Source: Mortierella alpina | Taxonomy: Eukaryota; Mortierellomycota; Mortierellomycetes; Mortierellales; Mortierellaceae | Assembly (NCBI GenBank): GCA_029449245.1 | Contig: JANATF010000014.1 | Location: forward strand, 183,501-247,500 | Reading direction: 5' to 3' | Length of the DNA: 64,000 nucleotides | Shown here: positions 1-9,669 of the stretch, piece by piece | Position numbering within the stretch: position 1 is the stretch's first letter | Layout: the number at the start of each line of letters is the position of its first letter | The notes under the pieces: model-generated | The model's input: only the letters and a program-made list of their open reading frames with translations | What the model was told of the DNA's origin: nothing | Database searches by the model: none | Program-made: the position numbers and the translations under genes

Positions 1-499
1 GGTGGCTGTCCACCGGTTTTGAAGAGGCAGTTGCGAGATTTGGTATACGTGTAGTAGCATCTGAAAAGTGGTTGTAGAGTGAGTTGTGTACTGTTGCAGC
101 TGAGAGAGAATCTGGTGGAAGGGACAAACATGAGGAAGGTGTAGAGGTGGTGTTGCTGCTGCTGTTGTTGTGGGTATTCTTTACCCATTGGTTGATAGGT
201 TGTCCAAATGATGTTGAGGTTGCTGGAGTGCTATTTGATGGCTGCAGGTCCTGAAGTAGTTCTCTGAGTTCACTTATGATTCCTGGGCCAGATCCATAGG
301 GTAGGCGGAGATTGAGTTTTGACCTCAAGCAGTTGAGGACGGAGTCAGCAATGTGGGCCTTGTCGGTGTGAAGTTTGTTTCGAACATACGACTCAAGTGC
401 GAGCTTCTTCCCGAACGGAGACTTCATTTTATCGTTCCGAAGTTTATTGAACTTCATCCAGATGCGAGTGGATTCGGGTGATGCCTGGGAGTAATCCAT
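1..499 (-). CDS. Hypothetical protein, N-terminal part (runs off left edge)
   Basis: Reading the minus strand from an ATG at 499 gives an open frame of 166 codons with no stop before the window edge, so the gene is truncated here. The first ~90 residues look like a compact, charged helical segment (starts MDYSQASPESTRIW). The rest is Ser/Thr/Asn-rich low-complexity sequence with a run of Asn and Ser. I recognise no named domain. Codon use is ordinary and the length of the open frame makes chance unlikely, but an upstream exon cannot be excluded. Nothing can be said about function. Confidence 0.55.
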   Translation of the reverse strand, partial: MDYSQASPESTRIWMKFNKLRNDKMKSPFGKKLALESYVRNKLHTDKAHIADSVLNCLRSKLNLRLPYGSGPGIISELRELLQDLQPSNSTPATSTSFGQPINQWVKNTHNNSSSNTTSTPSSCLSLPPDSLSAATVHNSLYNHFSDATTRIPNLATASSKPVDSH

Positions 500-1548
500 T
501 AGGATTGACGGATGAAAAATCTTTTGTAGGAAAGAAAGATGATGAGTACGTCAAACTTGTGTTGGAAGGTACTAGGTCGAAGCTAAACTCGAGAGATGGA
601 AAGGATGAGGTCACCTAGAGAATCATGTGTAGCAAAGCGCTGTTCCTCATCCATGCAAGCGAGATGTTGTAAAGGTTATGCTGGTTGATCCATGGCTTAT
701 TTTCCCACACTAGCGCAATCATAGAGGATTGGGCTGAAATCTTGGTTCTGGGCACATCATGACACTGTCCCCTTCTTTCCCAGTTATGACACCTCATCTC
801 ATCACACACACCACACCAACTGCTCCCTTCAGTTTCCCAGTTTTCCTTTTCTTGCTGCAACTCCTTACCCCTTTCCTTACCCCCTTTTTTCTTCCTTCCT
901 TTTTCCCTACTCCTTATTTTTTGGCCTACTCTTTTTCTCCCTTCTCCTTTTTGGTGTGTGGCCTTACTGGTCTCTCCATTTATCCCTTGTTTGTAGAGTT
1001 CTTCTTTCCCTTAGCACTCGCCTTTTCCTTGGCATTACTTTTCACCCCTTCCGTTTCCCAATGCTTCCACCGCGTCCTGACCGACCAGGTTTTTTTTGAA
1101 GAAGTACACTTAGTTAGACTCTCATAGAGAGAATGATGAGCAATGAACTACCTCAGGAACTGGGAACGAAGACTCTGCACTCTGAACATTGGTCCTAAAC
1201 CACAGTGTGTACCTAACATCTTTCGCCTGTATGGGATGCTTGAAAAAAATGCTGCATAGAGGCAGTGCAAGAATGACACCATTTGAGAGGAAATTTCCGG
1301 GCGGTATGTGGAAGGCATGCCCCCTTTTTTTGTGTTTGCGGTCCCGCTAAATCTATCCCGCACGCACCTCCAAGAACTTCCCAAACACAGCTACGGCATG
1401 AGCTTCGCCATTACTCCCTCAATGTTAAATCCTCATTGTTAGAAGGTACTGTCGAATACAGTTGTGATGTTTGCCAGCTTTTTCTCTTCCTTCCCATTAT
1501 CCCAACACATCTTTTCAAAACCACTTCTCGTTAACAGTGAGACCAAGC
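500..1548. other. Intergenic, pyrimidine-rich tract
   Basis: About 1 kb between a minus-strand and a plus-strand gene, so probably a shared 5' region. Positions 820-1080 are strongly C/T-rich on the plus strand, as in fungal leaders. The open frame at 759-1127 is a by-product of this composition (Phe/Leu/Pro/Ser only) and is not called. Confidence 0.5.
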
Positions 1549-1956
1549 ATGGATTTTACCTGTACCTGTGGGGCAACCTTATCCCCGCCATCGGCCATTG
1601 CATACCACCACGAGGGTTGCACTCTGTATGAACCTGGACCGTCAACCATGCCTTCAAGCAGTGCTTCGCCAGCCACAAGTGGATCCACTGCACCTCCACA
1701 GCCTACTGCCCCTCCTTGTACCTCGCCTACGCACCGTGCGCGGACACCACGTCTTTATCCCCGACGAAACTCAAGACGACAGCGTGTTGGCACCCCTGGG
1801 TTCAACCTGTACTTGAGACTTCATTTGGAAGCGGCGTTAGCGAACGTCATGGCGCACAATACTCGGCTTCAAAAGACTGTTGAAGAACATGAAGCGACAA
1901 TCAAGCAGCTGCAACAACGTCTAGATGAGTTTGAAAGAAGTAAACGCACGCTGTGA
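1549..1956 (+). CDS. Small zinc-finger-like, coiled-coil protein (135 aa)
   Basis: The ATG at 1549 lies in a good context (accaagcATGG) after a pyrimidine-rich leader. The N-terminus holds a single finger-like motif, Cys-x-Cys-Gly followed by His and Cys about 13-17 residues later (FTCTCG...YHHEGC), resembling a degenerate C2HC/C2H2 finger. The middle is Pro/Ser/Thr-rich, then a basic stretch (RRNSRRQR). The last 45 residues form a predicted coiled coil with regular Leu/Val spacing (TRLQKTVEEHEATIKQLQQR). A role as a DNA- or protein-binding adaptor is possible but inferred only from composition. Confidence 0.5.
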   Translation: MDFTCTCGATLSPPSAIAYHHEGCTLYEPGPSTMPSSSASPATSGSTAPPQPTAPPCTSPTHRARTPRLYPRRNSRRQRVGTPGFNLYLRLHLEAALANVMAHNTRLQKTVEEHEATIKQLQQRLDEFERSKRTL

Positions 1957-2049
1957 TGGTTGGGGTCATGAAGCTTTTCACTTGCCTGACCTGAGGGACC
2001 TGCCGGCCTTCTCTGGTTTATGGCGATTCAAAATACCAATTGTGTTTGT

Positions 2050-2195
2050 TGCTATGGTCCATTCATTGAAGGAAAATGTTCAGCATTGAGCGAATACGAT
2101 ATGCACGGGAATTTTGCATTGTACGGGAAGAAATAAAATACGCGGTCGGTGCATAAAAAGACGAAAGGCGTTCCTTGTCACTCACTCTCCCCTAC
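2050..2195 (+). promoter_or_regulatory. Third copy of the LRR-gene promoter block
   Basis: This stretch matches the promoter blocks in front of the LRR gene (about 29130-29260) and its broken paralogue (about 55760-55890). Shared pieces include TATGCACGGGAA, GCATTGT.CGGGA, a purine run, and GCGGTC.GTGCA, followed by a CACTCAC/CT-rich leader. Here it is not next to a 28S fragment. The nearest downstream large gene is the NACHT-HEAT gene about 0.95 kb away. The first ATG after it (2208) opens only 14 codons, so the original gene start seems lost or the leader is spliced. Confidence 0.55.
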
Positions 2196-3135
2196 TCTTT
2201 CTAGTGCATGATTGAACTTACCAGTTGTCAAGAACCCTCTGCACTCGCATAACCAGGATGCATGATTTGCTTATGTCTCCTTCCACGTCTTTGCTTTCAG
2301 AGATTTGCATGTTTCCCTCTCTCTCATCGGTATTCACAGGTCCAAGACTACTCTCATTCGCCCACACACTTTGTTTTTCTCAAGTGATGGAGCTCAGGCA
2401 GATTGCAATATGAATGTGTTTCGATTGCTTAGAGAACAAACGCGAACGAGCGACTGTATTGGAAATCGCATCAATCAACCCCTTGTGCCCTGGTAATAAA
2501 ATACTGCTAGGGAGAGAGAGTGTTTGTGATCGCCGCGGAGCGATTCAGGGGTAATTCCAGAGCTGGAAAAATTAAGGTTTGCAAAAGGCTTGTGTACTGC
2601 ACACAAATTACTGAGGCTTGGCGTGCCTTTTAATATGGAAAAATGTCATTCTGCTCCTCCAATTTGCCTTCACTCCCATACGAACCAAAAGCTCTGTCAA
2701 CTCTCCTCTCCCTCACTTTCGCTTTCTTGGTAAGTGACCTGAGATGAGTCGTTCAATTTAGATATAGGTATTGTATATTAGTGTGGACAAAGCTATTTAC
2801 ATGAGGTTGTCATCTCCACAGTCCAGCAACAACGTTAGCCAACAGCGCAAACGATTGATCCCACCTTATCGCTCCAGAAAGCTTTAACAAATCCACCATG
2901 ACTTGTAAGCAGTGTGTTTTTATAAATGTTACAGGGAATGTTTGTTCATGAGGGTATAGCGTATTCAAGATCTCTTCGCTCTACTACTTAATAGCATCGA
3001 CGCCGACCTACAAAGAGTCCAGCACGCCTCTCACCGGCAGACTCTCCATTGTCAATGACCGCGAGCGTAAGAAACTTAGATTTGTAGTGGCAAACGAGTT
3101 TTTTTGGTGCAAGGAATCGACAGCTAACAATCTGT
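2196..3135. other. Leader or intergenic region before the NACHT-HEAT gene
   Basis: No convincing coding region. Two overlapping short frames (2225-2413 and 2305-2496) show no domain and no conserved start. The region could contain 5' UTR introns of the downstream gene, because the recognisable promoter block ends near 2195. Confidence 0.4.
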
Positions 3136-6100
3136 ATGGCATTCCATCCTAAAGTGCAGCAAGGTTTAGAAGCGATCAAGAAGGGCGATGAATATCGAAA
3201 CCGAGGTGATTTCGACAAGGCCAAAGCAAAGTATGAGAAGGCTGCCAAGGTCTACCCCAGCGAGGCTCACGATCGGCTGGCGATTCTACCCCTCTGCAAG
3301 GCATCTATGGAAGGCAGTGACCCTGACCGATTCATTCCAGTTGGATGGCGTGCGCGCGCCCACAACGCGAAAGAGACGTTCAAACAAGTGTGGAAGCATC
3401 CATCTCCCTCCCCAACTCAACAGCAATCCTTCTTTCCAAGACCGGCATTGTCCACTCAGTCCACTCAGTCCACTGTTGCTTCTCTCTCCATCGCCGACTC
3501 CCAATCCCTCGCCATGTCGGTATCAACTTGCATGACGACATCCACTTCAGCCAGCCCATCCACAGTGGGTACACCCTCGACTTCGGCCGAGCTTGCTGTC
3601 GGTGCTTTTGGCACAGTCTCAGATGTTCGCTCCCTGACCGCCGCCTACAAGACTGCGGACGAGGCTGCGCGCGGGATCATTGGACAACAGATCTACGACA
3701 TCATCAAGGAGTTCGGGCAACGCCAAGTGACGTTTGACACTGTGCAGGAGCTGGTAGTCCTGGCTGACATCCAAGATCGAGATATCTTCCTGCATCTTGT
3801 CACAGAGATCCTCCGTGTGCTGAGAGATATACCTCTCCTCTCCGATATCGCGCTTCAAGGGCTGGCAGTTATCTTGGACTTGTTTCCTGACGACATTGAT
3901 ATGGGTTCAATGCAAGGTGCCTTCGTGGAAATGCTCGCATCGCTCCAAAAGCGTCTGCATGGCATCCGTACTGTCAACAATGATCTTCAGCTGGTACCTT
4001 TGCTGTCCGCTCTCAATGCACTCTTTGACGCCATGGTGCGCAGAGGAGTGTTTGGGCTCGATCGTGAGGGCGTCTACAATGACCTGAGGACTCACTTGAC
4101 AGGCCTAACCTCACATTCAAACGTGATGGTATGCTTCCAAGCACTGTATGCTAAGCAGGCTCTTGCCATCGTTGGCAACGATGAATCATTCCCGATGAGC
4201 GTCTTCCGCCGTGGGAAACTGGCATTCGTGTTAGCCGGGAACGTATCAAGCATGGCAACCAAGTTCAATTTGGCCAGCGCAGAGTCGGTATACCAAAACA
4301 TCAAGGAAATATTCGACTTCTCCATTCAGGATCGCTGGTACCAGGGCTTGATTTACGTCGACTATCTTGTAGGACAGCGTAGTTGGTGGCAGCTTGAAGA
4401 GTTTGTGCTTCACAGCAGGTTCCAGTCCGATATCTGCTTTCAGCTTGGAGTGGTTCTGCGGCTCGAGCAGATTGCAATGGTACAAATGGATGATGCGGTC
4501 AGGGATGGTGCCATCAAGTTTCTCACTGCCCTGGGAGAGAATCCTATTCCCCTGGTGCCTGAGATGGTACAGAGCACTCTTCGGCGTCTAAAGAAGACAC
4601 TGGAAAGCTCTACAGGCGACATGAAGGACGACGTGGCCAATCCAAAGACGTACCTAGGCGACCTGCGACCAGTCTGGGACCCCGCCTGGCTTGCTGCACC
4701 TAAAGGGATTCTGTTTAAGACCGTTCAGGATAGGGATCATCGTGATGCGACAATGGATAATATACCTGCTACACTTGACACCATCCTACAGGCTGTAGTG
4801 GTCCCTCAGCCAAGTCTCAAAGACGTTCATTCCGCTCTTAAGTCCTACTACAAAGAGGACCTCGTGATCCTAAGAGTTTCAGGAGATATACTGCCGTTGG
4901 AGACATGCTTTGTCAATCTAGCCATTGTCGAGGCTCCAGCACAGCGGGAGAGGGATAAGCAACAAATCAAGGAGCAGGCAGCTGTCTTCCATCGAATCCC
5001 GAGCTCTGAAGCGGTAGGACAAGTCGATATGCAGAAGCCAATCCCCTTGGAGGAACTTTTCAATAAGCGCAAGCTACGTGATGGAAAGGAAGACGTTCCT
5101 AAAATCATCTTGGTGCAAGGACGGGCAGGAGTCGGCAAGACAACGCTTTGCAAGAAGCTTGTACATGCACATCAGACCGGATTGTGGAGGGATCGCTTCG
5201 ACACTGTACTGTGGCTTCCACTGCGTCAAATCAGAGCATTCAAGTCCCGCACTTTGGAGGGGCTTTTCCAGGAGAAGTTCTTCACGCAAGGCTTCGATCA
5301 AGACGATGGTGCGCTGGCCCACGAACTTGCAGTTTCTGCTCAGCGAGGCAGGGTACTTTTCGTCTTGGATGGTCTCGACGAGATTGCAAAGGACACACGA
5401 TATGATGATGGCCTTGCGTTGAAGACCTTCCTAAAGACCCTTCTTGCACAACAACACGTCGTCATCACTTCAAGACCATCGGGCGTGGACAGGTCGTTAC
5501 TGCCAACAATTGATCTAGAACTCGAGACCATTGGGTTTAGCCAGCAGAATGTCTCCGACTTCCTGACAAATGTACTGGTGCCTGAGGCGGCCAAGACTGT
5601 TCGGGATTTCATTCAACGAACGCCATTGATGCAGGGTCTTGTCAACATCCCTGTGCAACTCGACGTGATCTGCTTCAGCTGGGATTCACTTCCAACTGAC
5701 GGTCCGGCAATCACCATGACAGGACTGTATCAACTCATGGTTCGCAAACTATGGTGCAAGGATGCATTGCGGCTAAAGAAATCAGCAAGAGGAGAGACAC
5801 TGACACAGGACCATATCAACCAGCTGGAGCCTCAAGAAGTCGACGAGTTAATGGCGACTGAGATGCAACATCTTGGATATCTCGCCTTCAAAGGGCTAAC
5901 GAACGATCACCAAATCGAGTTTGATGAGAAGGCCCTACGCTGTGCGTTTCGGGATCTCGAAAAGTATCGCACAACAGTCAATGATCGCCATTTACCACCT
6001 CAGCTGCTCGACATGATGAAGCAGACGTCATTTCTGCACACAGCGGATGCGGATCTGGATACCAGCAAAAACGGATCTCTGCAAGCGTGGTACTTTCTTC

Positions 6101-8247
6101 ATCTGACCTTTCAAGAGTATTTTGCGGCAACATGGTTAGCTCAACATTTTCAACAACCGATTGCAACTGGGATGAAAGACTACTTGGCCGCTACAAGGTC
6201 GGCCCAGGATCTACAACAACCACTTCCAGCTGGAATGATGACCGTGGAGCAAGCAAAAGCATTCGTGCAGCAGCACAAATACAACCCTCGATACGAGATT
6301 ATGTGGTGGATGGTAGCAGGACTGCTGGAAGGAGAGGTGTTGAAGGACTTTTTCGAGCTATTTCAAGGAGCACCACGCGATCTAATCGGAGGTCGGCATC
6401 AGCAGATACTGGCTTCTTGTCTCAATGAGGCGCGAGATCGATTGGATGCCACGGTTGTGACGAGATTAGATGCGGAGCTGATAAAGTGGATGCACTTTGA
6501 GATTCAAACCTGTCACGGTGAGGACGCCAGAAGCATGCTGGGTAGTCGGAGCTCGTTCCCAGAAACCCTTCTGGTCAAGAACTTGGGCTTGAGGAGTTCA
6601 TCGAAGTTAATTCTTGTGAAGACTTTGGGGGCTCGTTCTACGTTGTCAGAAGCGGCCATCCAGTCCCTCGTTGGCGCACTCAAGGATGAACATGCAGATG
6701 TCAGGTCCTCAGCAGCAGAGGCATTAGGCAAGCAGTCCACGTTGTCAGATGCGGCCATCCAGTCCCTCCTTGGCGCACTCAAGGATAAAGATGCATTTGT
6801 CAGGTGGAGAGCAGCATCGGCATTAGGCAACCAGTCCGCGTTGTCAAAAGCGGCCATCCAGTCCCTCCTTGGCGCATTCAAGGATAAAGATACAGCTGTC
6901 AGCCGCTTAGCAGCAGAGGCATTAGGCAAACAGTCCACAGAAGAGGCCATCCAGACCCTCCTTGGCGCACTCAAGGATGACGATGCAGATGTCAGGTGGA
7001 GAGCAGTAGAGGCATTAGGTAACCAGTCCACGTTGTCAGAAGCGGCCATCCAGTCCCTCCTTGACGCACTCAAGGATGAAGATGCAGATGTCAGGTCCTC
7101 AGCAGCAGAGGCATTAGGCAAGCAGTCCACGTTGTCAGATGCGGCCATCCAGTCCCTCCTTGGCGCACTCAAGGATGAACATGCAGATGTCAGGTGGAGA
7201 GCAGCATGGGCATTAGGCAACCAGTCCACGTTGTCAGAAGCGGCCATCCAGTCCCTCCTTGGCGCATTCAAGGATAAAGATACAGCTGTCAGCCGCTTAG
7301 CAGCAGAGGCATTAGGCAAGCAGTCCACAGAAGAGGTCATCCAGACCCTCCTTGGCGCACTCAAGGATGACGATGCAGATGTCAGGTCCTCAGCAGCATG
7401 GGCATTAGGCAACCAGTCCACGTTGTCAGAAGCGGCTATCCAGTCCCTCCTTGGCGCACTCAAGGATGAACATGCACATGTCAGGAGAGCAGCATTAGCA
7501 TTAGGCATGCAGTCCACGTTGTCAGAAGCGGCCATCCAGTCCTTCCTGGGTGCACTCAAGGATGAACATGCAGATGTCAGGTCCTTAGCAGCATGGGCAT
7601 TAGGCAACCAGTCCACGTTGTCAGAAGCGGCCATCCAGTCCTTCCTTGGCGCACTCAAGGATGAAGATGCAGATGTCAGGTCCTCAGCAGCATTGGCATT
7701 AGGCAACCAGTCCACGTTGTCAGAAGCGGCCATCCAGTCCTTCCTTGGCGCACTCAAGGATGAACATGCAGATGTCAGGAGGAGAGCAGCAAATGCATTA
7801 GGCAACCAGTCCACGTTGTCAGAAGCGGCCATCCAGTCCTTCCTTGGCGCACTCAAGGATGAAGATGCAGATGTCGGGTCCTCAGCAGCAATGGCATTAG
7901 GCAACCAGTCCACGTTGTCAGAAGCGGCCATCCAGTCCCTCATTGGCGCACTCAAGGATGAACTTGCAGATGTCAGGTCCTCAGCAGCATCGGCATTAGG
8001 CGACCACCGTCATTCACTCTGTATGGCACTTGCGGGCTTGTCAGAGACGGAAGTAGTACTTGTCTATAAGAACCATCTATTTCGTGATAGCTGCCGGCAT
8101 GTCATGTCATTACAGGTACAAGGCAACCGACTTTGCTGTTACACAGAGCAAGGTTTAATTCGTACTGAACCTATGGAGGTGGACAAGGCAATACTTACAA
8201 CATCAGCCTTTGAAGCTGTTCAACGTGAAGCAGGGATATATTCATGA
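3136..8247 (+). CDS. NACHT-HEAT NLR-like protein (1703 aa)
   Basis: A single uninterrupted frame from ATG 3136. Residues 1-60 resemble a TPR/MIT-like helical pair; residues 60-160 are Ser/Thr/Pro-rich. Around 660-680 is a Walker A motif (GRAGVGKTT, Lys about 668). Walker B with the NACHT-type double acidic pattern (LFVLDGLDE) is near 742-750, and a TSRP sensor motif follows near 779. The NACHT-associated motif FLHLTFQEYFAA is near 985-996. From about residue 1168 to 1622 there are 14 HEAT-like repeats of about 33 residues, then an 80-residue tail. Proteins of this plan are STAND NTPases, which in fungi act in non-self recognition and regulated cell death; which ligand or effector applies here is unknown. 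The N-terminal effector domain is not one I recognise. The gene lies ~0.95 kb downstream of a promoter block shared with the LRR genes. Confidence 0.9.
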   Translation: MAFHPKVQQGLEAIKKGDEYRNRGDFDKAKAKYEKAAKVYPSEAHDRLAILPLCKASMEGSDPDRFIPVGWRARAHNAKETFKQVWKHPSPSPTQQQSFFPRPALSTQSTQSTVASLSIADSQSLAMSVSTCMTTSTSASPSTVGTPSTSAELAVGAFGTVSDVRSLTAAYKTADEAARGIIGQQIYDIIKEFGQRQVTFDTVQELVVLADIQDRDIFLHLVTEILRVLRDIPLLSDIALQGLAVILDLFPDDIDMGSMQGAFVEMLASLQKRLHGIRTVNNDLQLVPLLSALNALFDAMVRRGVFGLDREGVYNDLRTHLTGLTSHSNVMVCFQALYAKQALAIVGNDESFPMSVFRRGKLAFVLAGNVSSMATKFNLASAESVYQNIKEIFDFSIQDRWYQGLIYVDYLVGQRSWWQLEEFVLHSRFQSDICFQLGVVLRLEQIAMVQMDDAVRDGAIKFLTALGENPIPLVPEMVQSTLRRLKKTLESSTGDMKDDVANPKTYLGDLRPVWDPAWLAAPKGILFKTVQDRDHRDATMDNIPATLDTILQAVVVPQPSLKDVHSALKSYYKEDLVILRVSGDILPLETCFVNLAIVEAPAQRERDKQQIKEQAAVFHRIPSSEAVGQVDMQKPIPLEELFNKRKLRDGKEDVPKIILVQGRAGVGKTTLCKKLVHAHQTGLWRDRFDTVLWLPLRQIRAFKSRTLEGLFQEKFFTQGFDQDDGALAHELAVSAQRGRVLFVLDGLDEIAKDTRYDDGLALKTFLKTLLAQQHVVITSRPSGVDRSLLPTIDLELETIGFSQQNVSDFLTNVLVPEAAKTVRDFIQRTPLMQGLVNIPVQLDVICFSWDSLPTDGPAITMTGLYQLMVRKLWCKDALRLKKSARGETLTQDHINQLEPQEVDELMATEMQHLGYLAFKGLTNDHQIEFDEKALRCAFRDLEKYRTTVNDRHLPPQLLDMMKQTSFLHTADADLDTSKNGSLQAWYFLHLTFQEYFAATWLAQHFQQPIATGMKDYLAATRSAQDLQQPLPAGMMTVEQAKAFVQQHKYNPRYEIMWWMVAGLLEGEVLKDFFELFQGAPRDLIGGRHQQILASCLNEARDRLDATVVTRLDAELIKWMHFEIQTCHGEDARSMLGSRSSFPETLLVKNLGLRSSSKLILVKTLGARSTLSEAAIQSLVGALKDEHADVRSSAAEALGKQSTLSDAAIQSLLGALKDKDAFVRWRAASALGNQSALSKAAIQSLLGAFKDKDTAVSRLAAEALGKQSTEEAIQTLLGALKDDDADVRWRAVEALGNQSTLSEAAIQSLLDALKDEDADVRSSAAEALGKQSTLSDAAIQSLLGALKDEHADVRWRAAWALGNQSTLSEAAIQSLLGAFKDKDTAVSRLAAEALGKQSTEEVIQTLLGALKDDDADVRSSAAWALGNQSTLSEAAIQSLLGALKDEHAHVRRAALALGMQSTLSEAAIQSFLGALKDEHADVRSLAAWALGNQSTLSEAAIQSFLGALKDEDADVRSSAALALGNQSTLSEAAIQSFLGALKDEHADVRRRAANALGNQSTLSEAAIQSFLGALKDEDADVGSSAAMALGNQSTLSEAAIQSLIGALKDELADVRSSAASALGDHRHSLCMALAGLSETEVVLVYKNHLFRDSCRHVMSLQVQGNRLCCYTEQGLIRTEPMEVDKAILTTSAFEAVQREAGIYS
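6637..7998 (+). repeat. HEAT-repeat DNA array, ~99-bp units
   Basis: Fourteen in-frame units encode near-identical copies of a helix pair with the core AAIQSLLGALKDE.ADVR..A..ALG. Units 1-4 and 5-8 share the same order of variants, including a shortened STEE- unit as the fourth and eighth, so a four-unit block of about 390 bp was duplicated. Such internal identity points to recent unequal exchange or gene conversion. Confidence 0.85.
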
Positions 8248-8352
8248 GGTAACCATGGAAAATCAATTTCCTTGTATGCAAATTTCGAATATGGCTCAGA
8301 AAGTCTCATTTTTCATTCTCAGATCAATTTTCTACTTGGACTATGACCACAT

Positions 8353-8490
8353 CTGTCAGAGGCACTCAAGACCAACTCGACTCTGACCACTTTGAACTTG
8401 GTGAGTAACTCGATCGCAGACAGCGGAGGTCAGGCACTGATTGAGCCAAAAAAGAATAAGAATAACTCAAGTCTGAATATACTGGCTTAG
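8353..8490 (+). pseudogene. Relic of LRR repeats from the neighbouring LRR family
   Basis: Forty-six codons read LSEALKTNSTLTTLNL then SNSIADSGGQAL before degenerating and ending at a TAG. This is the same repeat as in the LRR gene at 29416-32974 (ALKTNSTVATLNL, NSIGDDGAKAL). An in-frame TGA lies just upstream, so it is not part of an expressed gene as it stands. It sits 105 bp after the NACHT-HEAT stop codon, suggesting that an LRR gene once occupied this position or that the array recombined here. Confidence 0.75.
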
Positions 8491-8763
8491 TGAGGTGGTG
8501 TGAGTCGTGAGAGCAATACGGGAGCTAGCTGATCACTCTAAACCCGTCAAAGCATCTGTTATGGAAATATGTACGAAATTAAAGAGGCATAAGGTGATTC
8601 AGTGATATGTTTGCACAGTGGCCATTAATCTTAAGCATCACATCACCATTTTAACATTCCGTGCTGCCCCTGTCGTTACAATAACAGTCATTTGCTCTCA
8701 AACAACGAAACTGAACAAAAGTCAGCGAGGCATACCTGACGGACGACGAGTAAAAATATTTAT

Positions 8764-8834
8764 AGAACTCCGAGGATTCGAACCCCGGTTAACAATCATT
8801 TCTGAGTGTGCTTTAACCATATAAGCAAAGTTCT
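8764..8834 (-). tRNA. tRNA-like sequence or tRNA pseudogene
   Basis: The minus strand folds into a 7-bp acceptor stem (one G-U), a 4-bp D stem with a GG-containing loop, and a perfect 5-bp T stem with the loop TTCGAAT; the B box GGTTCGAATCC is exact. The anticodon stem has one C-T mismatch and an 8-nt loop (CAGAAATG), so the anticodon cannot be read safely. The D arm resembles organellar-type tRNAs. It may be a decayed nuclear tRNA, a mitochondrial insertion or a tRNA-derived SINE head. Confidence 0.4.
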
Positions 8835-9042
8835 GAAACGAGCACCACTAATCAATGCCCGAAAATGTAAATCTGTGCATCACAGTGTTTAGCCTCAGTG
8901 ATTCCTAGCAACGAAACAGCTTGGCCGCTTTCAGTCCGCCGTTCAGTTACAAGGAATTCCTGGTGATACAATCTCAGAGGACCAAATGGCAGCAATTTGA
9001 CCCCTTAATTGTTGTACTAATGAGAGAGAAAAAAAGAGGCGA

Positions 9043-9439
9043 ACAAATCTGTACAACATAGTGCTTAATCTCAGCAGATCGACGCAACAGAGCGTCTCTA
9101 CTGCTTACAATACACCGTTGCTTAAAAGTCGTCTGCAATGGATTTATCTCTTCCAATATTTGAAATTAACATTAGCAGGAGCCTCATGAAGCCTTTCCGC
9201 TCCAAGACCACCCCACGTAATATGATTCAGGACCCGGAGGTCTATTCGTATTCAACTAAAAATCGGAAAAGGCGGTAATCGTCGCGTTCTAGCACGGATT
9301 CTGACTTAGAGGCGTTCAGCCATAATCCAACGGATGATAGCTTCGGGCCATTGCTTGCTCATGCAGGCCCAAATACCAATTATCCGAATGAACGGTTCCT
9401 CTCGTACTAAGTTCAATTACTACTGCAACAACATTTCAT

Positions 9440-9494
<55 letters not shown>

Positions 9495-9538
9495 ATGAGT
9501 GGGTGAACAATCCAACGCTTACTGAATTCTGCTTCAGT

Positions 9539-9574
<36 letters not shown>

Positions 9575-9613
9575 AACGTCGCTATGAGCGCTTGGCTGCC
9601 ACAAGCCCGTTAT
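9043..9613 (-). rRNA. Dispersed 3' fragment of 28S rRNA, copy A
   Basis: On the minus strand this is the 3'-terminal ~570 nt of 28S rRNA: it contains the sarcin-ricin loop (AGTACGAGAGGAAC), the segment CACCCACTAATAGGG (here with small changes), and ends at the usual 28S 3' terminus (CTGATTTGT-like). The internal end lies just after CTTGTGGCAGCCAAG. It starts 56 nt after the stop codon of the kinase-Sel1 gene and has the same orientation as that gene. It is far too short to be a functional 28S gene. Confidence 0.9.
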
Positions 9614-9669
9614 TCCATTCTCATTTGCTTAACTCCCTTTTTTATAATGATCCGGCAGATATGGTAGTT

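Noticed and set aside
759-1127. 122-residue plus-strand ORF
   Set aside because: Composition is only Phe/Leu/Pro/Ser from a pyrimidine-rich tract; no domain.
6513-7955. 480-residue open frame on the minus strand
   Set aside because: It is the antisense of the HEAT array; the repeat keeps several frames open and the sense protein has clear domains.
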